DNA from: Larix kaempferi
Taxonomy: Eukaryota; Streptophyta; Pinopsida; Pinales; Pinaceae
Length of the DNA: 64,000 nt
NCBI GenBank assembly: GCA_027924585.1
Contig: BSBM01000440.1
Coordinates: forward strand, 9,170,001-9,234,000
Direction: 5' to 3'
A program made the position numbers and the translations under genes. Under the pieces are notes generated by a model. That model saw only the letters and a list, made by a program, of their open reading frames with translations. It was not told the DNA's origin and ran no database searches. Within the stretch, counting starts at the first letter, position 1; every line of letters starts with the position of its first letter. Shown in pieces: positions 1 to 12,716 of this stretch.

Positions 1-161
1 AGAACTGTATCTTCGCTATAAAGTGATCTTTGTCGTTCAGGGTGTTGAATGTATCCTAAAGGTTTCTTTGAGGGAAATGGAAAATATAAGTATTGCTCTA
101 AAACAAAGAAGCAGAAAACATGAAAGGATGCAAATATGTAACCTAATTCTGTTGAAAACTT

Positions 162-329
162 AATTAGAAATTGAATGTTGAAAATTGGAAATTTAGTCTA
201 GGAATGAAATGCTGAAAGCTTGACAAATCTAATCTAGGAATTAAATACTAAAAGCTGGAAAAGCTAATCTAGAAATTAAATACTGAAAGCTGGAAATCTA
301 ATCTAGAAATTGAATACTGAAAATCAATC
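162..329. repeat. Degenerate 34-36 bp tandem repeat
   Basis: About five head-to-tail copies of a 34-36 bp unit can be read. Each contains a CTAGRAATTRAATACTGAAA-like core followed by GCTGGAAA and a spacer. Copies differ by several substitutions and small indels, so the array is old. No reading frame or element boundary is attached to it. Bases 1-161 beside it show nothing recognisable. Confidence 0.7.
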
Positions 330-2929
330 AAACTTTATCTATGCAAATCAAGTACTGAAAGTGATGATCATTAATCTATTCAAATAAAAAATTTGAAACA
401 ATTAACTTCTATGTGATCGAACTCAGATAAGGGAAATATGCATGGAATTGTACATCTGAATCATTGTCTAGAATTAATATAAAATGTTGGAAAATAGAGG
501 TAAAATACGACTGCGCAAAATGCATGTATAGGACTACTAACAATGTGTTACAGAACTACGGAACCAATACTGTTGAACTACAGAGAAGATCGTTGAATCT
601 GAAATCAAAATATGTTATGTAAATAATTTATCAAAGTACTTTCACATATCACAATGATTAATCCAATTAACAAAACACATGAAAAATACCTGAAGTAAAA
701 CGAGGCTCTCGATATACGTGTTGAGGGGCCCCTCCCCAACCCGTATTTCAAGAGTGAAGAAGACTTATAAACTCAGGGATTCAAAATAACCCCAGTCTCC
801 CATTATCAAAATCGTAACTTCATGTCTTAGGAAAAAATTGAAAACAGAACTCTCTTGAATAAAATATGCTGAAAATAGTTTCTGTCACAATGTCAACGGG
901 TCCCTCTACTATTCAGAGGTCCATATTTATATCTAATCCTTAACCTAACTTAACATTGTAAATGTTGATCCTGCTAAACAAAAGTTCTTCTATAAATCAG
1001 GAAAATGGGTGCGCTTAGCTACTTGTGATCTGAGCTGGATTTTCCTGTTGTCTTCTAGACCACCTGCACCTGCTCATACATGCCTATTTCCATATAATTA
1101 GCACATCAAAATGCCTTTAATAATAAAATAATAATCTCTAAACTACTTTATTACATAATCTAAACAAATGCATTATTCCCCACAAACAGAGGTATTTTCC
1201 TTATCCATTCTTGTGCTTGTGTGGCACAAAAAGGCTATAGAGTACCTAATTTGGGGCTCATCAATGAGCTATACCGAGCATCTGTTACCCTCCTTAAGAT
1301 CGTTAAAAAACAAAATACGTACTAATCAATCATGATGGGTATAAGGAAAGAATATGTGTTTCATTGTAGTTATGGGAGTAATTAGTCACTCTTAAACATG
1401 GCACTCATCTTCATATGCATTCAATACTTGGGTATTATGTTTGTCTTCGAGTTACACTGATTCCATGAGTCTTTTTACTCCTTTGGGTCATCCAAAGAAT
1501 GCTTCCACCATCAGTTGCATTAGGGGTTGGTATCATTCTCGTCGTGTCAATACTTCCAAGTCATGCCATGTTCATGTTCAAGATATTTCTGTTCATCAAT
1601 TCATTGTCTACAGTAATTATACCTTCTATCGTCTCGGTATTCCCTGAGTCAGTCTCATACATTGTTGTATAGTCCAATTTACTCAAAAATATATTTGACT
1701 GTGTTTTGTGTCGATGATGGGGGATACATCATGACCCTCCTTCGGCAGATTCATCCTTGTCGACCTCAACACATCATCTAAGGATTGAATCTAGAAACCA
1801 ATCAAGTACCTTGGGCTTGCATGCCTCAATGGCAGGTTACCTCGCTTTTGACATGAGTTCACATAATTGGCTCTTGATTGAAATATTTCATTGAGTGTTT
1901 GAATTCAAATCATTGATTCACATTCGATGGTTTGTACTATGATACCTTGGGAGTCATTGACATCAATGGTGATTTCCCTTGTGCTTGTTAAAGGTATACA
2001 TCAATGAGCAGTAATCAAGGGGTTTCTACCATGTTTGACATCAAGACATTGTAATAACATGGTTAGATTCATATCATTGCAGGTTCAACTTGAAGAACGT
2101 AGGTTAACTCATATATTTTACCCAGGTTGTGATGGATATTTTTTTATTCAAATCACACGGATCCACTTTGTATTGGTCATGGCTATGTTATCATCTCATC
2201 ATGGATCTATGCTTATGTCTAGTAGACATGATTGTGTTCAGTCGGTCTCTACTATCATGGATATACAATGTATTGGTCGGAAACTATGTTATGAATCATG
2301 TGAGATGCATATCTCAAAGTCATTTTTTATACAGTAGTATTTTCCAACCGATGATCCTTGCTTCCATCCCTTTCATTTGCTACAAAGCATTTCACCTATT
2401 TTATTTTACGAGCTTCTTGCTTTGGGGGGCATTTTGTTACGCCAAAATATCGTCATCATGAGTCATGTATTAGCTCTGTGCCTTAATCCCTAAAGTTCCT
2501 TGGATAAAACACTGAGAGAAAGGTTTTTGTCCTTCCCTTTCCATATTTTGTTGTCACCCCGATGCACCCTGCCTTTGAGCAAGGACCATTGAACCCTTGG
2601 TAACACACTCTGCACCTTAGTAGAGTGCATTGGTGACACATGTTGCCTTTGTACAAACTGCAGTGATCCTCTTCTGATGCAGGTTTCCTTATACAAGGTG
2701 TGTCGGAGTTGGTTAAATTGGATAAAAGGAAGCTTCGAGCGACTTCTCGAAGATTGGTGACATGGAGGCTTATCCCTAGATGCTAGGAAACCTAGCACTC
2801 GATCCCCTAACCTAGTGGGGTGATCCCTCAAGCCTATCCCATAAATACTCAACCTACCCTATCTCTTTATCCTTATAAATATGGACCTGTTATCACCTAA
2901 GATGTAGTTACCCCTATGGATAGATCCAG
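330..2929. other. Unassigned degenerate sequence
   Basis: No frame here gives a recognisable protein, and the short open frames have no family motif. No primer-binding site, LTR pair or target duplication could be found by eye. It is most likely decayed transposon or intergenic DNA. Confidence 0.5.
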
Positions 2930-4260
2930 TCATGGATGGCAATAGGGAAGGGAAACTTGAAAGGTGCAACCACGATCACCTCGACCTCCAATATGTATGG
3001 TTGTCACGCCAGTCGAGGCAACCTTCGCTTTATGTTATCTAGCCCAGACAACAAAGGGGGAGACCCGATCTACTCCCGACAGGAGAGATCAAAACCAAGA
3101 CACCAAATCAGGGTCTTTTTAGTTGAAGTTAGGTGTATGGTTTATCCTAGACCTAAGGATGAAGTCACAAGTCAAGTGAAGGGTTTAATAGGTATAGCTT
3201 TGGTTCATAGTTGAAGTGAAAGTGACTTGCAATGTTTAAAGTGAGATCTAGGGCTAGTGTACTAGGTCAATGTCATAAGATTCACTGCCTTGGGAACCGT
3301 GTCCAATGCAGGATAGTTAAAGGTTGTATTGGGGCTAACTAGTACATGAGACAAGATTGACCATGGTTCATGATGTCTTCAAAGGTATAGTTCACCATGC
3401 AAAAGTCAAACCCCAAGTCAATCCAACAATCTAGGAGAGTGGGTTGTCTTGGAAATAAACCAGTGCCTTGGGAATTGGGAAGTGGAGTCAAAGTAGGGTT
3501 GACTTTATGGTTTAAGACTCGTACAACATGAGATAAGTGGACAGGATAGGCCTTGATGGTTGAATGTGTCTAGATCTAGGTTTGACCCAAGTGGACCACA
3601 ATCCCTTAAAACAAGGAATGCAGTCCCCAAGGCAAGATTTGGCAAAGTGACAGTCTAGACCTAGGTTTTGAATTATTCTGATTCCGGATCTGCAAAAATC
3701 TCAAGTACCCAGTTCCTCGAAGTGAGTGAACTCACTTCTCCAAGGTGGTGCGACTTTCCCTAAGGAGGCTTCAATTTGGGTTTAGGTGGGTCAAATCATG
3801 TCGGATGGCATCCAAACTTTAGATCCAGGTAGATCAGTCAAGTAGGGATATGGATCTATAATTTCGTGGCAATCCACCGGTTAGATCTTTGTAGATCTGA
3901 ATTTAAGTGTTCCAAGTGGTCCAAAATGGGGATTAAATCCCTTAAAATGTGGAATGGGGCCCACAAGGTGAATTTCAAGAAAGGGACAACCTGGGTGTAT
4001 GTTATTTGATGTGTAGATGTCAAATCAAGTGGAATCTCAAACACCCATCGCTTAGATCTAGGTCAACCTGCTCAAATGGTGAAGTGCGCCTTCCTTGGGA
4101 GAAGCTAGGTTGGCTTGGGAGAGGGGTCAAATGGAAGCCAATCCACACCAAACTATAGATCCGGGATGCCGTGGATGCTATAGAGGTGGGTTTTCAATAT
4201 CATGCCCAACAACCCACTAGATCTAAGTAGATCTGACAAAATGTAAAATGGGGGTTTTGA
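2930..4260. repeat. Diverged internal repeats, origin unknown
   Basis: Related phrases recur at irregular spacing. Examples are 'ccaagtgg.cca' followed by 'atcccttaaaa' and 'gccc.caaggc/tga' near 3590-3645 and 3910-3980, and 'ccttgggaa' near 3290 and 3470. Words around 'tagatc' recur near 3830, 3885 and 4205. This looks like an old repetitive block, perhaps an LTR interior, with no coding potential seen. Confidence 0.35.
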
Positions 4261-7200
4261 AGTATTTAGGGTTTTAACAATTTATGAATTATGTCAATGG
4301 ATTGGATAAAGGAAAGAGAAACAAACCTGTGGATCTTACCTGGATAACCTTGTAGATGCCTTGATGATGATGATCTATGCAATCCCGATCAATTTGGAAG
4401 CTTTGAGGTAGTTTCTATGCAAATCGATTTAGCCCAAGAAGCCAATGCGCCCTCTCTCCTGCACAACAAACGTCAACCATATCAGATTTGATGCATCAAG
4501 AGATAAGACTAATGCCACAAAAGAAGTAACAGAAAGATAGCATAGATCACAATGATACTAATGATAACCCCCTGATACAAGCGAATGCCAAGAAAGTCGA
4601 TTTGAAGAAGCCTTGCAAAATCGCCCTTGTTGAAGTCGCCCTCCTGTAGACAAACAATGATTTCCAAACAAAGATAGATCTTACCACAATTTCCAAATGC
4701 TAGGTTGCAATAGACTTTCCAATCACCATCTAAGAACACCAGATGCAAAGGAGACCACAAGAATTTCCACAAGAATATTTTTTCTATACCAATAATCCAA
4801 GAGCCAAAGACCCTTTACAATGAGAGGCTCTCTCCTTTAAATAGGAAGGAGAGGCACCAAAACCCTAACCACTTTTTTGAATGAGTGGCTAAGATTAAAA
4901 GATACAAATGTCTAATCAATGGTTGAGATGAGCTCAACAACACAATACATGGATCACACATAAAATATAACATAAGTGGACAAAGTCGCCCTAGGAGAGG
5001 GGAGTCCCACCAAATCATGATGACAAAATATCATAAGAGGCTCATGGTGGGTCCAAGGGGTAATTTTATCCCTCCTTGGTCAATCCCCATGGCACAATAA
5101 CCAATAAATAATCATGAAAGTACCAAATCGTGCCTCCAAGGTGAAGTCGTGGTCCTCAAAAGACCCCAAAAATCCACAGAAAGTGCCATAAGTGATGGAT
5201 GCGGGCCCCGATGAAGTTGAAACTGCAGGAGGAAGTGTGGAAGGTCCCGATCTATCATCACTGATCATCCCATGCCATAACTTTGCCTCAGTAGCCCAAA
5301 TCGATTTCCTCAATAGCCATTTCTACCAATCCTGAAATGCCTCGGGAAACGTGAAACTGCCCAAACTGCCTCCTGGAGTGATGGCGCTGTCAAGGTGAGG
5401 GTGAAAATGTGTCCGGGAGGGGGTTAATATGGTAAAAACAAGTGGCTGGACCACCCCCTCCATCATCAGCGCCCTAGGTCAACCGGATAAAAGTCATCTC
5501 TACTCCGACAGGGCCTCCAATAGACCAAAACTGCAATAGGACAGCCTACTGAGGCTAAATCATCACTGTAAGTGCCCGGAACTGAAAACAAACTGTCCCA
5601 TTGGACTCAGAAGGTCCAAATCCATCCAAGATGTGTACTCATACACCATATGAATCTCTGCATGATCAAAATAAATATCCAATGTACCGGAACAAGGCCA
5701 ATAATAATGATCTGTAAATGACCAAACACTGCTGTATCCCAAGAATCATCATCATAACCCTGTAGCTGTTGCATAGAATCATCCTATATGTGTACATGGA
5801 CCATATATCATCTATCCATATCATCATAAGGTCCAACATCTCATGTCCCATGGTCCTCCATGGTCAAACTAGGTCTAACCAAGACCAAATACAACTCAGA
5901 CTATCATCCATAGCTGCTGCAAGGTGTCAAGGTTAATACATGCTTTACAATTTATTCAAATAGCTTCTATAACGCAGAGTAATCATGACTGGCGATCTAA
6001 ATCCAAATATATAGTGTCGTTAATTATTATTATTACTCAGACTAGACTTTCAGGACCATACTCACTTCATAGTTGTGATCAATTTGCTAGTGAAGGGTGA
6101 AGGCTGAAATAACTGGCTAGGCTAAGGGATGACTTGACTGACTTGACTTTGTGACACTTCGGCAAGGGAAAGGGAATACACACCATAGTATATACTGAAT
6201 GAGCAATAACACAGGGAATGGCGGTGTCTCACAAATGGATGAGTTGTTTAAAGAGGGTTTATTCACCTTCACAGATGCGCACAATCCATAATACAAGCAA
6301 GGCCAGCAATTGTTTAGATATAACATTTAAGTTCCATTGCTTTTTGGGCCTGAGGTTTCCATAGCCTTGATCTATGTGTGTTTACAAACACATTGCATAG
6401 ATTTACATTTATTTTTAGGCTTTCTGCTGCAGGTGTGTTTTTAAGGCACTTGTTTACCTGAGCACTTCTAGGTGTGTCATGGGCAACTTGTTTACCTAGG
6501 TATTTATTTTTCCAAAAGATATAACATTTTGTTTTTCATGGCCATTTTCATTTGGCATTTCTTTCATATACAAGATATAGCATTTGATTTTTTCCAGATT
6601 TTGTATTGATGGCAGCACTAAAAGTTTCAGGTTTAGCCAACACAACTTTAGTGACTAGGGGGAATTCTCAAGAAACTCCAACTCACCATAGGTAAGTTTT
6701 GTCACCAACTCAGAGCCGAGACACAATAAACAGGGAAGCTCATCCAATACAGAGGCTACAGTGGGGAAAGATCCTCCATGTCACTAGTCAAGTAGCAAAT
6801 CAGGGTAATAATCTAAAAGGTAGGCCACGGATGGATGAAGACAATGAAATGATGGAGCCAACACTAGCAAGCCAGAGTATGGTGTAATGATCACCTCTAT
6901 TCTCCCTAAGGAGGGTATGTACCAATGAGTATGAATAGTGAACTTCTAAGTCTGAGTAGGGACAATATAATATAAATAATAGGTCAACCAGGTCCATGTA
7001 TCTATATGATCGCCAGATCATGACACTAAGTGCTAAGACATGCTATAAGAATAAGTATAAAAGCAATCTAACCATAACACAATAGTATACCTGCTGAGTC
7101 ATATACCTGAAAACTCATCAACCTGTACCATCATCTGTCCTCTGAGACTGCATGCTGTAACTCTGGGCGCTACTGTCTGCTCTGTACCAATGGCATAATG

Positions 7201-7942
7201 GCTATATCGGGCATCTCTCTGAGTGTCCTGAAACTCAGTCATGGCATGGGGAATATAACTGCTGTCCACAATCTGATAGTGATCCAATCTAGATGCTCAT
7301 CTCGACATCTCAAATGCAAGGGAACTGGCTCAATAGTGTATTGGAATGAGAAAAATAATGTATGGTAGCCCGGCTACTATATATGTGATAACAGGACCCT
7401 CTCTCCATTGTGAACGGGGGGAAGGAACATAGTACTCTTATGCTAGTGAAATTCTTCTAGGTGATCCTCATTCATCCTTAGGAAGGAAAGCATTCTATCT
7501 TGGAGGCTAGGATTGTTGGATGGAAGTTGCAACATTAAGGCTTGGGTTGTGACATTTATTCCCTATGTACTTATGTTTATTGCATTAATACAAGTTCTTT
7601 CCATAAGTGTTGTTGTATTGATAAAACTTAGGATTTTCCTCCTTAACTGATAATCTAGATCAATTCATGTTTATATGCTTTTACTGCTTGTATGTTTCCA
7701 CTTGCTTGTCATGGTTTTGCAGTTGAATATCTGAAGAATTTAGAGCTTGGAGCAACGAGGAGAAAGGAAATACAGACTTGAGGTAAGACACATATTGACC
7801 CGTCTAGTATTTCTATTGATCTAGGAAAGTAACTGGTATTGTGTATCTATTTTTTCTAGATCCACTTGGACTAGGAAGATCTGTTTTAGTCTGTTCATGT
7901 AGATTGTCCATAAACAATGACAATTATGAACAAATTATTTAG
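4261..7942. other. Unassigned degenerate sequence
   Basis: No protein family, terminal repeat or RNA gene was recognised. A TATA-like word on the minus strand near 4840 and CT-rich leader-like sequence after it suggest an eroded LTR. No partner copy is present in the window to prove that. Confidence 0.45.
4834..4844 (-). promoter_or_regulatory. Possible TATA box on the minus strand
   Basis: The minus strand reads CTATTTAAAGG, followed by a purine- and CT-rich leader-like stretch down to about 4780. This resembles a retrotransposon LTR promoter. There is no second LTR copy and no adjacent coding region, so the call rests on the word alone. Confidence 0.2.
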
Positions 7943-9189
7943 TTCTTAGCTATAGGAAGGGCACCTGAGGAATTCACTACAATTCAGAAGAAGCAATTGG
8001 TCATCAAGGCCGCAAATTTTCAACTAATCATAGGACAACTCTACAAGATGGGACTAGATGAAGTTCTTCATCGATGCATCCTTCCGCGTGAACAAGAAAG
8101 AGTGTTGGCAGAAGCTCATGATGGGATCGCAGGAGGTCATTATGGAGGGATCGGAATTGCTAGGAATATACTTAGGGATTGAGTGTGGTGGCCAACAGTG
8201 CATGGTGATGCAGTAGACTATGCTAAGAGCTGTGACGTATGTCAAAGGACAGGCAAACCATCATGAAGAGATGAAATTCCACTAGTTCCTCAGTTGACGT
8301 TACAAGCCTTTGACAAAAGGGAAGTAGATTCTATGGCACCCATTAACCCACCAGGAAGAAGAGCAGGTGCGGGATACATTATTGTTGCGACCAACTACTT
8401 CACCAGATGGGCTGAAGTAGCACTAGTAAAGGATTGCACAGCTGCGACAACAATGCGGTTTCTCTTCAATAATGTGGTCACTAGATTTGGGTGTCCAAAT
8501 ATATTGATGAGTGATCAACGAACACATTTCTTAAATCAAACCATCAGAGCCATGACTGAGGAATTCCAAATTCAACATAAAACAAGTACCTGTATCACCA
8601 ACATGAGAATGACGTAGTTGAGGCTTTGAACAAGATATTGGAGCATGTGCTCACCAAAGTGTGTAATACAAACCATAACGACTAGGACTTGAATATTCCA
8701 ATGGCATTATGGGCCTAGAGAATAACATGCAAAAGGTTGATAGGCCAGACTCCTTTCAAGTTAGTATATGGACAAGAAGCGGTGATGTCGATGGAATACA
8801 TTATCCGTAGTTTGTGCATCGTAGCAACGACAAGAATGAGATATGACAGAGACATTGAAGAAAGATTGGCGCAACTGATACAACTTGAAGAAGATCACTT
8901 TATCGCAGGATCTTATCAGCAGGTAAAAAAATATCTACAAAAGGCCTGGCATGATCGCCACGTAAAGGAAAAGTACTTCCAACGTAAGGCCATAGTTCTT
9001 CTATACGACAGTAAGTTTTCGAAGCACCTAGGTAAGCTCCATTTGCATTGGTTTGGTCCATACATAATCAATTTCATTACTAACGTAGGTGTAGTGCAGC
9101 TGCAAAAGCTAGATGGAACTCTGTTGGAAAATCTAGTGAATGGGAACCAGTTAAATCCCTATCAGGATAGCCTGATGCATATCGACTGA
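7943..9189 (+). pseudogene. Ty3/gypsy integrase, 3' part of a pol gene (broken)
   Basis: This is the integrase portion of a gypsy polyprotein, which would insert the element cDNA into chromosomes. The N-terminal zinc-binding part is visible: a GGHYGGIGIAR block, then CDVCQRTGKPS near 8230-8265. The core follows with YIIVATNYFTRWAEV and MSDQRTHF; the expected third catalytic region is only recoverable in another frame near 8610-8640. A C-terminal part with TPFKLVYGQEAV lies at 8737-9189. In-frame stops occur at about 8180, at the end of the CQRTGKPS block and near 8617, and a frameshift lies between 8600 and 8737. No reverse transcriptase or RNase H is readable upstream, so the element is truncated or decayed there. 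The usual SDxG sequence is changed to SDQR. This is a dead copy. Confidence 0.85.
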
Positions 9190-9677
9190 GAAAGCAAATT
9201 AGTAAAAAAAAAAAAATTAATGAAACAAGTATATTGCAAAGTTTGGGAGTCTGTCGACAACAGTATGGTTGTTGATGGAATAGTGAAAAAATTTGAAATG
9301 ACGACAAGGTTTGGATACAGCGAAGTGCGAACTGGGAAAATCGGGTAATAAATGTAGCAGTTAAGGTGCGATGAACGATGACGTAATGGGAAGGAGATGT
9401 ATTTAATGACCAATAAGTATGGTGGGAAACGATGCAAGTGGATTAAGATGCAATTAATGACCAATGAGTGCATAGGATTCTATACATCGAAAAATGATTT
9501 AGTAAATCGATGGAGGATTTGGAAATCATTGTCCAATATCGACTCAATGGACGAGGAGCAGGAAATCAAAGCTATAAATACAGGAACAGATGGATAGTTC
9601 GACTCACTGTGCTTTGTGCGAATTAGTGAAGAAATTGAAGAATAGATCCGAGCGAAGAGTGAGCTTAGAGATTTACG
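9190..9677 (+). other. Spacer between integrase and the downstream frame
   Basis: About 490 bp separates the integrase stop from the candidate start of the next frame. It begins with a short A-tract (9204-9217) and contains the TATA-like word described separately. The short open frames inside have no recognisable features. Confidence 0.5.
9573..9580 (+). promoter_or_regulatory. Possible internal TATA box before the extra frame
   Basis: TATAAATA lies about 100 bp upstream of an ATG at 9678 that opens the extra downstream frame. A subgenomic transcript for a third reading frame would need such a promoter. One word in AT-rich DNA is weak evidence, and no start-site signal can be shown. Confidence 0.3.
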
Positions 9678-12458
9678 ATGGCACATTTTATCTCCAGCAC
9701 GAGTACACAAGATCGACCGTGGCCGAAGACAATTGTTCATGAGAAACCGGAGGTTGAATCCTGCGAATAATCAAAAAGAAGAGAAGTGCTAGTCAGTTGG
9801 TGGATACCAACCGAAGGCCAAAGAGGGAGACTTGTAGTTCAGCACGAGCTGCAACTACACTAGGAGAAGCGGGCACATCAGGCACCGCAGAGGAGGGTTG
9901 CAAGGCCTAACAATAACAAACATACTAGGGTATGTGTTGTCGCAGAAGGAAGGGGCACCACCAATCTGACTAGGGAAGAACGAAAAGTATATTATCAAAG
10001 ACCAATGATACCAAAGAGTGTCCATACCGTTGGAAACATAGTACAACGAATGTAAAAGTTGTAGTACAATGACCATGACATTCTGGCGTATCCTGATTGC
10101 ACTAAGGACACACACATTGAGATAACACATGGAGGAGGTCCAATCACACAAGAACCAATGCAGTGGGAATTGGGGCTGAAGCAATCGAAGCTCTTATGAA
10201 TAGTACACATGTTGCATTTCGGGATATCAACAGAAGAAAATGCATGCGTAAAATAGCTAGTGGCCTACTTTCATGGTAGATACTTACGTTTGGCTACATA
10301 TATTCCAATCACAGTCGATCTTATTTCGCAGATCACTGGATTACCCAAGGTCGGGGTAGATCTTGCACAATAATTCCAGGGGAAGGATAATGATAAGAGG
10401 CTTGACGCAAAGATGAAGGCAAAGTACGGGGTGGATAAGAACACCCGAGGATACCTAATCGACATGATCAACGAACAGGTGGTTAGGATTGCAGCAAAAT
10501 TATTGGCAATTAATATCATGAGAAAGAATGAAAAAATTAGTGTACATCGGGGTGATTGCATTCGTAGAACAATGTGCCGTAGGATTTAAAATGAACTGGT
10601 CACTATTTTATTGAATGAGTTGATGGAGGGCGCGATAGCAACCCAAGAGAAAGGGAATCCATTCACATACTCATGACTGTTAATATTTATCACGCTAGTT
10701 GGATGGAGGGAACCATCGCAGTATCAAGGGATGGAGACATAGTTAGCAAAAGTGTGTCGAGGGGAATGCTACAAGAACCTATGGGCATTAAACGACAAAG
10801 AAAGACAAACAAGTAATAACATTCAATTCTTTATTTATTTAGAAATGCTTAAAATAGACGTAGAAGAGATTCTACGACTAACAGAAGAAGCAATAAAAAA
10901 TTATAGAAGAATTGCAAGGTTGTCGGTAGAGCCCCAAACTATATTCATTTAGGCATGTGCAAACCCACAGAAGCAGTGGTTGATGACACAATAAAAGCTT
11001 AGCGACATAGAAATAGATGCCATAGTGGATGAATGGCCAAAAGACTGGAATGTTTGAGTAGGTGAAGACCAACTGTCAGACCCAAAGAATGGGCAACTGA
11101 TAGATGAACCAGAGGCACAAGAAGAGACAAAGGATTCAAACGGTGAAGAGGAAGGTTCAGATGAAGGTGAAGCTGCAGAAGAGCAGTCACACACCGCAAG
11201 TCATGATAATGAGTCATCGAAAACTCCTATAGGTTTAGAGTTCACAGCGTGGCGAGAGGAAGCAAGGACAAAGAACATGTTTGAGAGAGGCAAGTGGAGT
11301 GCAAATGTCGGTCTCCCCAATGAACAAATGAACAAGCTGCTTGAGAAACAAACAATTGTGGCAAAGGAGAACCGCATAAAGGTCACCTAACATGCAATGG
11401 AGTATTTTCACCAATTGTTGCAGTTGTTGCAGACATTGGGCACGCAATCATGGAGACAAGGATGCTGCCAGAAGCAAGGCCAAGTGTACTAGAAGGGCGT
11501 TGGGTCGAGGTAGATATTAGCACCCGACGACAGATTGTACAAATATTACCTACTGCAATCACGACCGGAAACGAGGAATTGGATGCTGCGATATCACATG
11601 ATGCCCATGTTTATGCTACATCGTAATCACAATGGGGTGAGTGAAGAGATAAACAACCATAAAGCATCAGTGCATGATCAAATGGTCAATTATAAGTGGC
11701 ATGTGTGAAGTATTGAAGAGTACATTGAGTGCCTCCAAGAAGAAAAAGAGGTATTTATGAATGAAAGGGCGAAGGCAGTGAATGATTGGAGAATATTGGA
11801 ACATGCCATCTCCATGACATGCGAAGATGTGCCAGAAATCAACAAAGAAATGTTTGTGGAAGCAAAAGCATTTAGGCTAGGCACGATCATCGCCGATCTT
11901 TGGAAAGAAAATGAAGAATTACAGACAAGGGTGGTACCGAGAACACCACCAGAGCAGGTCGAAGGAAGGAAGAGATCCATCGAATAAGTTGCGACAAAGA
12001 TAATCAAACTAGAGAAAGCAGCTCAAAACTTTGTGGAAGATGTGTCACAATTTTGGGGAGGCTTAGTAAAGGATGAGCAGTTGCACCAGCTGGACGTGCA
12101 ACTTGGCGAAGCAAAAGTGCATCTTGAGGTATTGAGGGAACTGCTTAAGTCGATGCCCCTACTAGTGCAAATGAAAAAGGAAACAGAGATGAAAGGACTG
12201 CAGCATCAGTTCAATAAGGCACGCACAATACACCACAGAAGAACAAAACACTTGGATGAGCTACATGCAAAAGATGAGAAGTTGGCGGTCAAAGAATTGG
12301 AAGGAATGACGAAGATCAAGGAGGAGTTGGAGAAAGCACAACAGATGGGTGGTGAACACCCGATAAAACAAGAAGTGGAATATTGCAGAGCACTCAAAGC
12401 ATCGACCAAAGAAGCTTTCGACCATGTTATGACAACATATGATGACTTCAAGATGTAG
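9678..12458 (+). pseudogene. Decayed long reading frame downstream of gypsy integrase, function unknown
   Basis: Protein-like sequence can be followed, with stops and frame changes, from an ATG at 9678 to a TAG at 12456-12458, about 900 codons. The best part is one frame from about 11640 to 12458 with stops only at 11706 and near 11985. It is rich in Glu, Lys, Leu and Ala with heptad-like spacing (e.g. LEKAAQNFVEDV, ELEGMTKIKEELEKAQQ), so a coiled coil is likely. An acidic stretch rich in Glu, Asp and Ser lies near 11090-11190, followed by a readable segment at 11190-11390 (FTAWREEARTKNMFERGKW). I do not recognise the family. Its place between pol and the LTR matches where env-like or other third frames sit in Athila/Tat-type elements, but I see no signal peptide or clear membrane anchor. 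It could also be a captured host fragment. Confidence 0.55.
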
Positions 12459-12513
12459 GTAAATGCACCCGGAGTATCCAGCTAAGGTGGCTTGAGGGTG
12501 AGCCACAAGTTTG

Positions 12514-12716
12514 TGTTGGGGGCCTATTGGCATGGGTCCAAAGCGCACAAAGTGTGGTACCTCCAACAACAAAAGGGTAATCGACATGAACAAAGGACTG
12601 GTCGTGAAGTGTAAAACAGCCGACAAATGCACAATATTTGGTTAAGTTAGTTAGTTAATGGTTCATTTGGACAAATTTGAAATGTCCAAGCGAGCCTATA
12701 AATAACAGTATGATTG
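12514..12716 (+). mobile_element. Probable start of the 3' LTR of the 8-12.5 kb gypsy element
   Basis: Just after the extra frame there is a polypurine-like TGTTGGGGGCC word, then about 200 bp ending in a promoter-like CCTATAAATAAC near 12695. The sequence is cut by insertion of the next element and resumes at 19473 after the duplicated GATTG. The matching 5' LTR is not in the window, so the exact LTR start is uncertain. Confidence 0.4.

Noticed and set aside
1441-2461. Several short plus-strand frames
   Set aside because: They overlap in different frames with biased His/Ser/Tyr content and nothing recognisable.
2490-2852. Minus-strand open frame of 120 codons
   Set aside because: There is no family motif or coding bias, and no neighbouring element structure. 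It is likely a chance frame.
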